From positions 142,327 through 206,326 of IMG/VR virus record IMGVR_UViG_3300024358_000009: a stretch of 64,000 bases of DNA; one strand, given 5' to 3'. Below are positions 35,627 through 42,828 of this stretch, in pieces (the stretch's first letter is position 1; every line of letters starts with the position of its first letter). The position numbers and the translations under genes are program-made. This DNA is from a virus. The notes under the pieces were generated by a model. The model saw only the letters and a program-made list of their open reading frames with translations. It did not search any database and was not told the DNA's origin.

Positions 35627-36032
35627 AGAATTGTCATTAAATGATATATACAATGGCTATTCTGATTGCCTTAAAGAAATAGGTGTATTTTTTATAGCTA
35701 AAATAGAACTAGAAAGATTTGTTCAATATTTGTTGAAAAAGAACAGCAAAATATTTTGTTTTTATATTAATAACATAGTAGCTGGAACTATAACTATAGA
35801 TTTATTTTCTAAAAAAAATAAAAATAGTTGCTATATTACAAATCTTTGTGTTCAAAAAAAATACAGAGGACAAAATATATCTTATGAACTATTAGAACAT
35901 TGTTATAATTTTGCAAAAGATAACATGTGCCATGAATTGTGTTTACATTGTGAATCAAATATGATTTCTTTTTATGAAAAGAACGGATTTTTTTGTGAAG
36001 GAAATTGTATGAGGAGAAAAATAAATGTCTGA
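35616..36032 (+). CDS. GNAT acetyltransferase
   Basis: A 138-residue protein. VAGTITIDLF, ITNLCVQKKYRGQNISYELL (motif A, RGxNxSxxLL) and HCESNMISFYEKNGFFCEG (motif B). It may acetylate sugars or proteins. Located between a glycosyltransferase and ThyX. Confidence 0.75.
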   Translation: MEIKELSLNDIYNGYSDCLKEIGVFFIAKIELERFVQYLLKKNSKIFCFYINNIVAGTITIDLFSKKNKNSCYITNLCVQKKYRGQNISYELLEHCYNFAKDNMCHELCLHCESNMISFYEKNGFFCEGNCMRRKINV

Positions 36033-36354
36033 TTTATCTTCTATAACTTTTTTCTTAGACAAAGAAGATGTTTACTGTAAAGTTAACCTAGAAACACTAG
36101 AAAATAATAAGGACGAGCTTGATTTAATAAAAAGAACTGGCGACTTTTTTGCTTTATTAAGTGTTGGGGCTTTAAAGCCAGTTATAGTTCATGCTTTAGC
36201 AGAGTATGGAATATTAACAAACAATAAAAGAATGACAGAAAATATATTAATTTCCTTTGAACAATCTTTGAAAAGAATATCAAACCAAAACGAAACAAGG
36301 GAAAGGCCAGTAGTATTACCAACTGAAGCTTTTTTAATAAAGGAAAAACAATGA
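36025..36354 (+). CDS. Hypothetical protein, 109 aa
   Basis: Overlaps neighbours by 4 to 8 bases. Helical, with FFALLSVGALKPVIVHAL as a hydrophobic segment that may be an amphipathic or short membrane helix. Not recognised. Confidence 0.5.
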   Translation: MSDLSSITFFLDKEDVYCKVNLETLENNKDELDLIKRTGDFFALLSVGALKPVIVHALAEYGILTNNKRMTENILISFEQSLKRISNQNETRERPVVLPTEAFLIKEKQ

Positions 36355-37166
36355 TTTCTGCTGAAATAGTAGCCGATTCAATAAGCCCGTCCAATCAAAG
36401 AATAACAAGTTTTGTTTGTATTTTTCCTAGATTTATATTGTCTGAATTTAATACGCACAGAATGTTATCTAGAAATGCTGCTAGTAGTCGTGCTATTCCA
36501 ACAAAAAAGTTTTTAGAACAAATTATTAATGATCCTGTTTTTCCTGTTCATTGGGGAAAAAATCAATCTGGTATGCAAGCATTTTTAGAATTGGATGAAG
36601 AAAAAAAAGAAAACGCTAAAAAAATATGGTTAGAAGCAAGAGATAAAATGATAGATAGTGTTTCAAAATTACAAGAACTTGGCTTACATAAACAAATAAC
36701 AAATAGATTATTAGAACCTTGGTTTAATGCTACTGTAATTGTTACTGCCACAGATTATGAAAACTTTTTTAAACTTAGAATAAATAAAAATGCTCAACCA
36801 GAAATATTTGAATTAGCTACTTTAATGAAAAAAGAAATAGATAAATCAATACCAAAAAAAGTTGACATTGGATGTTGGCACATACCTTTTGCAGATAAAC
36901 ACATCAATAATGTTCCAGAGGAAAAAAATCTTTTAAAAATTGGCGTGGCAAGGTGCGCTAGAGTTAGTTATTTAAATTTTGAAGGCGTAATAGATTATGA
37001 AAAAGATTATGCGTTACACGACCAATTAAAAAACGATGGTCATTGGAGTCCATTTGAACATTGTGCAACACCGTGTTCGGAATCAAATAGATCATATGGA
37101 AATTTTTCTGGCTGGAAACAATATAGAAAGTTTTTTAAAGAAGAAAATGGAAAATGCGAAAAATAA
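36351..37166 (+). CDS. thyX: Flavin-dependent thymidylate synthase
   Basis: A 271-residue protein. The ThyX motif RHRxxSxNxxSxRY appears as THRMLSRNAASSRAIP (residues about 29-44), followed by WFNATVIVTATDYENFFKLR (the FAD/dUMP region) and GVARCARVSYLNFEG. It converts dUMP to dTMP using methylenetetrahydrofolate and FAD, which fits the dNTP-supply genes at 42829 and 53626. Length is normal for the family. Confidence 0.9.
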   Translation: MISAEIVADSISPSNQRITSFVCIFPRFILSEFNTHRMLSRNAASSRAIPTKKFLEQIINDPVFPVHWGKNQSGMQAFLELDEEKKENAKKIWLEARDKMIDSVSKLQELGLHKQITNRLLEPWFNATVIVTATDYENFFKLRINKNAQPEIFELATLMKKEIDKSIPKKVDIGCWHIPFADKHINNVPEEKNLLKIGVARCARVSYLNFEGVIDYEKDYALHDQLKNDGHWSPFEHCATPCSESNRSYGNFSGWKQYRKFFKEENGKCEK

Positions 37167-37720
37167 AATGGTTAAAATGGGAAGACCCATTAACTCCTAA
37201 AACAAATAACGATATTAAAAATTTTGAAGAGCAAGAGCAAAAAGATAGTTTTGATCAAGAAAATGATTTTATTAAACATGTTAGAGTTATATCGACTCCG
37301 CAAGGAGTAATACCTTTGGCAGAGCATGGTCTTTCCAGCAATCTTTATAAACTTTGGGTTGGCCATACAAATTTTGACATTACTGATAAAATTGTATCTG
37401 CTATTGAAAAAATTAAAGGCGTTGAAATATTAAAAGTTTGGACTAGATATAGATTTTGGATTGGCATAGGAAATATGTTTGATGTCGAGAAAGTTCAAAT
37501 AGAAATAGAAAATAAACTTTGTCATAAGTCTTTTCCTGCTAAAAACTTAGTTGTTAAATCATTATTAAAAGCCGTTAAGAACAAAGATGTTTCTTGGGCT
37601 ATATGTTCAAATAACAAAGGTGTCTTAGAAACAATAACTGGAAAAAATGATTTAGATGTTAAAAAAGAAGTGTTGAAAAACAATTTATATGTTATAAAAT
37701 GTAGTTGGCATTTTAACTAA
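37154..37720 (+). CDS. Hypothetical protein, 188 aa
   Basis: A 188-residue protein. HVRVISTPQGVIPLAEH and FDITDKIVSAIEKIKGVEIL, then KVWTRYRFWIGIG suggest a ferredoxin-like strand-helix domain found in some T4-like cyanophage proteins. I do not know its role. Overlaps ThyX by 13 bases. Confidence 0.55.
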   Translation: MRKIKWLKWEDPLTPKTNNDIKNFEEQEQKDSFDQENDFIKHVRVISTPQGVIPLAEHGLSSNLYKLWVGHTNFDITDKIVSAIEKIKGVEILKVWTRYRFWIGIGNMFDVEKVQIEIENKLCHKSFPAKNLVVKSLLKAVKNKDVSWAICSNNKGVLETITGKNDLDVKKEVLKNNLYVIKCSWHFN

Positions 37721-37731
37721 CAGGAGTAATC

Positions 37732-37992
37732 ATGTCTGATGTAAAAACTGCAATTAGTCCAGAACAAGTAGCTCGCTCTATTAGTCTTATTGTTTCCACT
37801 TTGAAGTGGATTACCACAATCATTCCTGGCGATAGCGATGACAAAATTGTTGCTGCTGTAGTCAAACTCACAGAAGAACCTTGGTTTATTTCTGCTCTAA
37901 CTTTTCTTATTAATAAATTTGATGGCGATACAAATAAGATTACTGCCGATGACTTCATTCTTGCTGTAAAGAAGGCGCAAGGACAGAATTGA
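37732..37992 (+). CDS. Hypothetical protein, 86 aa
   Basis: ACAGGAGTAATC upstream. Helical, hydrophobic (SISLIVSTLKWITTIIPG), with an acidic end. Precedes a membrane micro-protein, a secreted protein and a papain-like protease. The group could be an export or lysis-related module. Confidence 0.55.
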   Translation: MSDVKTAISPEQVARSISLIVSTLKWITTIIPGDSDDKIVAAVVKLTEEPWFISALTFLINKFDGDTNKITADDFILAVKKAQGQN

Positions 37993-38138
37993 TAAAAAAA
38001 ATATTTTGGGAAGTAATTTTTGATATTGTAACTGTAGTTATATTTGGGGCAGCAATTACTGCCCTAATTTATATTTCTAAAAATTTTCAACCACATAAAC
38101 ACACGGACAAATGTTTGATAGAGGAAAACAAAAAATGA
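37989..38138 (+). CDS. Single-pass membrane protein, 49 aa
   Basis: Starts at TTG 37989 overlapping the preceding stop and ends at the start of the secreted-protein gene (ATGA). Residues 7-28 (VIFDIVTVVIFGAAITALIY) form one membrane helix followed by a basic tail. Coupled on both sides. Confidence 0.5.
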   Translation: MIKKIFWEVIFDIVTVVIFGAAITALIYISKNFQPHKHTDKCLIEENKK

Positions 38139-38941
38139 AGATTATTTTGTCTTTTGCTTTAGCACTTGTTTTTTCCTTCAATGTTTTTGCAGAAAAATTT
38201 GTAATTCCAGATCAAAAAATTGTTGGTGCTGAAACACCAATTGCTCTTGGAGAACTTGTTGATTTATCTGTAAGCCCGATCAAAAGCCCTCCTCAATATT
38301 TAGTAGAAACTACTTATACTTGGAAAGTTCTTGATGGATATACCGAAAAAAGAGTTAGAGATTATAATGGCGGTGTTTTCTTTGGTGCTGGAATTCAGCC
38401 GAAAAGACTAAAAGCTCTTGTTGCCGTAACATATCTTTATGCAGTTAAAGAACAGGATAAAATTACCGAGACTGCTGCAAGAACAGCATTCTTATCTACC
38501 GATGTTCTTATCGGCGATGAAGCTCCTCCTGCACCAGAACCAAATCCAAACCCCAATCCTAATCCAGAACCAGAACCAAATTTTCCAGAGGGAAAGTATA
38601 ATCTTTCTCCATTTATTTATAATTTGACTAAAACGAAAATCAATTTATCTAAATCTGATAAGGCTAAACAGGCTAATGCTTTAGCCAAATCATTTGAAGG
38701 AATAGCTGCTGCTATTGCTGCTGGAACTATTGATGACCAAGAAGATATTTTGAAAAAGACAGCAGAAGCTAATCGCTCTTCAATTGCTGCTGTTGGTGGA
38801 GATAGGTCAAAATGGGAAATTGTTTTTAACGAAATCCAAGAAAAGCTTTATGGTCTTTACAAAGATAATAAGATGGTAACTAAACAAGATTTTGCTTCTG
38901 CATGGCGTGAAATTGCTGCTGGATTTAAAGCTTTTAAATAA
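38135..38941 (+). CDS. Secreted protein with Pro-rich linker
   Basis: A 268-residue protein. ATG 38135 overlaps the previous stop and gives a textbook signal peptide (IILSFALALVFSFNVFA with cleavage after VFA). A beta-rich domain (about residues 20-125) follows, then a repetitive linker (PEPNPNPNPNPEPEPN) and a helical domain with YNLSPFIYNLTKTKINLSKS. Domain plus linker organisation is typical of exported surface or virion-associated proteins. It precedes a papain-like protease. Function unknown. Confidence 0.65.
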   Translation: MKIILSFALALVFSFNVFAEKFVIPDQKIVGAETPIALGELVDLSVSPIKSPPQYLVETTYTWKVLDGYTEKRVRDYNGGVFFGAGIQPKRLKALVAVTYLYAVKEQDKITETAARTAFLSTDVLIGDEAPPAPEPNPNPNPNPEPEPNFPEGKYNLSPFIYNLTKTKINLSKSDKAKQANALAKSFEGIAAAIAAGTIDDQEDILKKTAEANRSSIAAVGGDRSKWEIVFNEIQEKLYGLYKDNKMVTKQDFASAWREIAAGFKAFK

Positions 38942-38952
38942 GGTGAATTAAC

Positions 38953-39903
38953 ATGTCAGATATTTCAAAGTTATATACAGATGGAACAGTTAATGGTTGG
39001 GCAGGAAAAAATAATCCCGATCTTGTCAAATCAGAATTTGATCTACTAAAAGATGATGGCTCTTTTAAAGATCTAAAAATTTTTAGTGCCAGCAGAGATA
39101 CTAAAGGTAAAAAGCTAATGCTTTATGATGTAGTTCGTAAAGTATTGGGCAAAGATACTGAAAATTATGGCCAAGAAATTGGTGATTGCGTTTCGTTTGG
39201 CGCTAAAAACGCAATTGAATACTTAATGGCTACAGAAAAACTAATGAAGGGCGATAGAGAAGAGTGGAATCCTATCTTTCCTCCATATTTATATGGTACG
39301 GGGCGAGTATTTATTGGGCGTGGACAACTTGATGGCAGCGATGGTTCACTCGGTAGTTGGATGGCAGATGCTGTTATTAAGTTTGGAGTATTACGATCTA
39401 ACTTCACAAATGTTCCGAAATACTCAGGAAGAGTAGCCAGTAAGTGGGGCGATAAGCCAGGCCCACCTACTGAATTCGTTAATGAAGCAAAACTCCATCC
39501 TGTAAAGTCTGCTGCTCTAATTAAGAGTTGGGATGATCTTCGTGACGCAATTGTAAATGGTTATCCATGCACTACAGCTAGCGACATTGGATATAACATG
39601 GAACCATCTTCTGATGGCTTTCATCGTCAGACAGATAGTTGGGGTCATCAAATGTGTGTCATAGGAATTGATGATGGGTATAAAAATGGTTCAGATCCTT
39701 ACGCTATTATTCTTAATAGCTGGGGAGATTGTCACGGCAATCTTAAAGATTTTGATACTGGTGATAGCTTGCCAGCTGGTGTTCTTCGTGTTCGCAGGAA
39801 AGATATGGAAAAACATATTCGACAGGAAGAAACATTTGCCTACTCGAACTTTGATGGATTCCCAGAACAATTAATTGACAAAAAACTATTTATGTTAATT
39901 TAA
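38953..39903 (+). CDS. Papain-like (C1) cysteine peptidase
   Basis: A 316-residue protein. The catalytic residues are recognisable: Cys in IGDCVSFGAKNAIEY (position about 76), His in SWGHQMCVIGIDDGY, Asn in ILNSWGD, and the oxyanion Gln in QEIGDC. No signal peptide. The catalytic domain is followed by a short C-terminal extension. C1 peptidases are unusual in phages. It may process virion proteins or degrade host proteins. It could also be a pseudo-lysin acting with the secreted protein upstream. Confidence 0.8.
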   Translation: MSDISKLYTDGTVNGWAGKNNPDLVKSEFDLLKDDGSFKDLKIFSASRDTKGKKLMLYDVVRKVLGKDTENYGQEIGDCVSFGAKNAIEYLMATEKLMKGDREEWNPIFPPYLYGTGRVFIGRGQLDGSDGSLGSWMADAVIKFGVLRSNFTNVPKYSGRVASKWGDKPGPPTEFVNEAKLHPVKSAALIKSWDDLRDAIVNGYPCTTASDIGYNMEPSSDGFHRQTDSWGHQMCVIGIDDGYKNGSDPYAIILNSWGDCHGNLKDFDTGDSLPAGVLRVRRKDMEKHIRQEETFAYSNFDGFPEQLIDKKLFMLI

Positions 39904-39904
39904 A

Positions 39905-40468
39905 ATGATAGAACAAATATATAAAAATCATTGTAACTCTGCTAGCGATATAAATGAACATCTCCCAATACTTAAAAAGTATGGAGAAAAATGCTCGCAT
40001 ATAACAGAAATGGGAGTTAGGGGTATAGTATCTACATGGGCATTTGTTGTTGCAAAACCAAAAAAGTTAACATGCATAGATATAAAACATCCGAGTTCTT
40101 TTGGAGCAGAAGAAAAATTTAATAATTTAATCAATGAATGCAATTTAAATAATATAGATTTTAAATTTATACAAGGAAATACATTAGATATAAACATTGA
40201 AAACACAGATCTTCTTTTTATAGACACTCTTCATAATTACGAACAAATAAAAACAGAATTATCAAAACATAATATAAATGTTAATAAGTTTATGATTTTT
40301 CATGATACAGTAAGTTTTGGAAAAAGAAATGAAACTGGACATGGAAAAGGTATATTGGTAGCAATTAATGAATTTTTAGATGAAAATAAAAACTGGAAAG
40401 TTGTTGAAGATTTAAAAAACAATAATGGACTAATGGTACTAGAAAAAATTGGAGATAATAATGTTTGA
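39905..40468 (+). CDS. Class I SAM methyltransferase (CmcI-like)
   Basis: A 187-residue protein. ITEMGVRGIVSTWAF is the SAM loop, LTCIDIKHPS strand 2 with acidic residue, and LLFIDTLHNYEQIKTEL with FMIFHDTVSFG match the CmcI/'MT_24' type. Substrate probably a sugar. Overlaps the next gene. Confidence 0.65.
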   Translation: MIEQIYKNHCNSASDINEHLPILKKYGEKCSHITEMGVRGIVSTWAFVVAKPKKLTCIDIKHPSSFGAEEKFNNLINECNLNNIDFKFIQGNTLDINIENTDLLFIDTLHNYEQIKTELSKHNINVNKFMIFHDTVSFGKRNETGHGKGILVAINEFLDENKNWKVVEDLKNNNGLMVLEKIGDNNV

Positions 40469-41360
40469 TCATACAGAAGGTTTGCAGTATGGCCGTCCAG
40501 ATAAAAACGATCCAAGAAAAAAACCTGCAAAACCAGAAGAAAGAAAAAGGGGTTCTAAAAAGAACCCAAAAGATTCAGCCAGTAAACCAAATAAGAATAT
40601 AGAAGTTTCTAAAGAAACTGAAGATAAAATTAGAAAATTAATGCAAGAACACAACGCAAAAAATCCAAAGTTTAAAGCTAATATGGCTCAGTTAAAAGCT
40701 GTATTTAGGCGTGGTGCTGGTGCATATTCCACAAGTCATGCCCCAGGAATGGATAGAACTAGATGGGGTCTAAATAGAATTAAAGCATTTCTTTATCTAT
40801 TAAGAAACAATCGTCCATCAAACCCAAACTATAAACAGGACAATGATCTTTTGCCTAATGGTCATCCACGAAGTTCAAAAAAGTCAAAGTCGGGGTATTT
40901 ATGGGAAGAGGTTGAACTTTCAGATGTTTTAGCAATTGTAAAAAAACAAGTTGAGGAACATTATATGTCTGAAGATAAAAAGTCAAAAGCCAAAAATGAT
41001 ATTGAAAATTATTTTTCTGAAGCTGCCGAAGGATATGATGCTCCTCAATCAGCAAGAAACAATGCTAAAAAAGTCTTAGAATGGAAGCGTAAGTACGGAA
41101 AGGAATGCAAAGGCATGACTCCTGTTGGCTGGGCTAGAGCTAGAGATTTGGCTGGTAATGCCAAGCTTTCTGCCGATACAGTAAAAAGAATGGCCCAGTT
41201 CAATCGTCATCGTGGTAATTACGAAAAAGCAAAATCTAAACCAGAATATAAAACCAAGCCTTGGACTATCCCTGCTGTAGTTGCTTGGTTGGGTTGGGGC
41301 GGAACAAGCGGAGTTGAATGGGCTATTAGAGTAAGTAATTCATTAAGCAAAAAAAAGTAA
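40461..41360 (+). CDS. Conserved phage protein (DUF5824-like)
   Basis: A 299-residue protein, ATG 40461. AVFRRGAGAYSTSHAPGMDR followed by WGLNRIKAFLYLLRN matches the 'VFRRGxxAYSxSHRPGMxxxQWxxARVxxFL' segment known from many phage virion-associated genes. A second segment AARNNAKKVLEW-like (here SARNNAKKVLEWKRKYGKEC then KGMTPVGWARARDLA) matches 'ARKALxWRxKYGxExKGMTxVGWxRA'. Low-complexity basic front. Probably head- or packaging-associated, but the role is not proven. Confidence 0.65.
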   Translation: MFDHTEGLQYGRPDKNDPRKKPAKPEERKRGSKKNPKDSASKPNKNIEVSKETEDKIRKLMQEHNAKNPKFKANMAQLKAVFRRGAGAYSTSHAPGMDRTRWGLNRIKAFLYLLRNNRPSNPNYKQDNDLLPNGHPRSSKKSKSGYLWEEVELSDVLAIVKKQVEEHYMSEDKKSKAKNDIENYFSEAAEGYDAPQSARNNAKKVLEWKRKYGKECKGMTPVGWARARDLAGNAKLSADTVKRMAQFNRHRGNYEKAKSKPEYKTKPWTIPAVVAWLGWGGTSGVEWAIRVSNSLSKKK

Positions 41361-42023
41361 ATGCATATTTATTATAGGATAAGCGATAATAGTTATAAAA
41401 AGCCAAAAATGTGTGGCAAAGATAAATGCTTGTCTAATTTTCTTTCTAAATTTAATGATTGTTCTAAAACTTTTTTAGCTGATAATGTTTCGTCAGAAGA
41501 TACTTTATCTTTAATAAAAAATATACCACATCAAAAAACATCTTTGGGCAATGCCGGTTCTTTTATGGCTTGTTTAGAGGATGCTATTAATAGATTTGAT
41601 GATGACAAAGTAATATACTTTTTAGAAGACGATTACTTACACAATGGAAATGTAATAGATGCTTTAAACGAAGGATTGCTTTTTGGAGATTATGTAACTT
41701 TATATGATCATCCAGATAAATATTCTAAATTGTATAATTTTGGAGAGGTTACTAAAGTTTTAAGAAAGAACTTTCATTGGAAATATACTATATCAACAAC
41801 AATGACTTTTGCAACAAAAGTGGCTACTTTAAAGGATGACTATTCATGTTTTTTTAAGTGGACTAGAAACTTTCATCCAGAAGATCATCAAATATTTTTA
41901 GATATAAATAAAAAAGCTAAAAAATTAGTAAGTTGTATACCAGGAATGTCAATTCATACAGACTTAACCGTGTATAATAATATAGATAAGTCTTACATTG
42001 ACAACTGGGTGCAACATGTATGA
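41361..42023 (+). CDS. Glycosyltransferase-like, GT-A
   Basis: A 220-residue protein. VIYFLEDDYLHNGNVIDALN carries an EDDY acidic motif typical of GT-A enzymes in phages, with TLYDHPDKY and SIHTDLTVYNNIDKSYIDNW further on. No clear family. A role in sugar transfer is inferred. Confidence 0.55.
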   Translation: MHIYYRISDNSYKKPKMCGKDKCLSNFLSKFNDCSKTFLADNVSSEDTLSLIKNIPHQKTSLGNAGSFMACLEDAINRFDDDKVIYFLEDDYLHNGNVIDALNEGLLFGDYVTLYDHPDKYSKLYNFGEVTKVLRKNFHWKYTISTTMTFATKVATLKDDYSCFFKWTRNFHPEDHQIFLDINKKAKKLVSCIPGMSIHTDLTVYNNIDKSYIDNWVQHV

Positions 42024-42189
42024 GTTAATATTATTTCTTGTTGTCGGTATAAATAAAGAGTGTTTCAACTTAATAGAAGATAAAAAAGTTTTTATTAAAA
42101 AAGAACAGCCGATAATTCAAAATAAAGAATGGATTTACGATAGAAATAAAAATCAATGGAAAATTTTCAGAGATAGATGTTTTACATGA
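42016..42189 (+). CDS. Hypothetical protein, 57 aa
   Basis: ATG 42016 overlaps the previous stop. The N-terminal 11 residues (YELILFLVVGI) are hydrophobic and the rest is basic (NKNQWKIFRDRC). Possibly membrane-associated. Confidence 0.45.
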   Translation: MYELILFLVVGINKECFNLIEDKKVFIKKEQPIIQNKEWIYDRNKNQWKIFRDRCFT

Positions 42190-42202
42190 AGGTAAAAAAA
42201 TC

Positions 42203-42565
42203 ATGCAGTTGCATGAAAAATTAGAAAACGAATTTAAAAAATCAGAAGTATTCAAAAAATACGAAGCGGTTGGAATTATAACTATACTAACTATAGTTAG
42301 CTTGGTTATAAACGCTATAAGGCTTTTAAAAGCTTGCCAATCACCAAAAGGAGTAGCTTTAATTATAAAAGCTGGCGGACCTTTAGTTAAATTGTATGTT
42401 AGAAGAAATATTTATAAAAAAATGTTATCAATAAATATCCCAGAAGAAGATGCAAAAATATTGTCACATAATATAATTGATTTAATTCAATCAATGCCAT
42501 TAGAAGATTTAGAAAATTTAATAGAAACAGTTTTTAATCAAAGTTCTGGTGAAGAAGATGAGTGA
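42203..42565 (+). CDS. Membrane-associated protein, 120 aa
   Basis: Residues 23-43 (VGIITILTIVSLVINAIRLL) form one membrane helix. The remainder is a helical cytoplasmic part with an acidic tail. Not recognised. Confidence 0.55.
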   Translation: MQLHEKLENEFKKSEVFKKYEAVGIITILTIVSLVINAIRLLKACQSPKGVALIIKAGGPLVKLYVRRNIYKKMLSINIPEEDAKILSHNIIDLIQSMPLEDLENLIETVFNQSSGEEDE

Positions 42566-42725
42566 TTACTATATTTTTAATCGTTATGCGCCAATTAATA
42601 ATGCAAGTGTTAAGTGTTCAAAATGTAAATTATCTTTTTTTATTTTAAAAGAAATTTTTGAAAAAAAAGAAGATGTTAGCTGTCCTCATTGTAAATCAAA
42701 TTTAATTAACACATCTAAAAAATAA
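42558..42725 (+). CDS. Zinc-ribbon protein, 55 aa
   Basis: VKCSKCKLSFF and VSCPHCKSNL form a CxxC-x(25)-CxxC ribbon. Overlaps the preceding gene. It stands directly before the ribonucleotide reductase leader. Confidence 0.55.
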   Translation: MSDYYIFNRYAPINNASVKCSKCKLSFFILKEIFEKKEDVSCPHCKSNLINTSKK

Positions 42726-42828
42726 TCTTTGAAAAATTCATATTTCTTGATTGCCATCATTCAAAAGATGGTGTAAAAATTCCAGTCCAAACATAAGATC
42801 ATAAAAAATTAAAAGGAAAAAAACTGCC

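Noticed and set aside
42726-42828. Possible cobalamin riboswitch before the reductase
   Set aside because: Only a short CCATC/GATGG hairpin is present; none of the conserved B12-box sequence is found in the 100-base leader.
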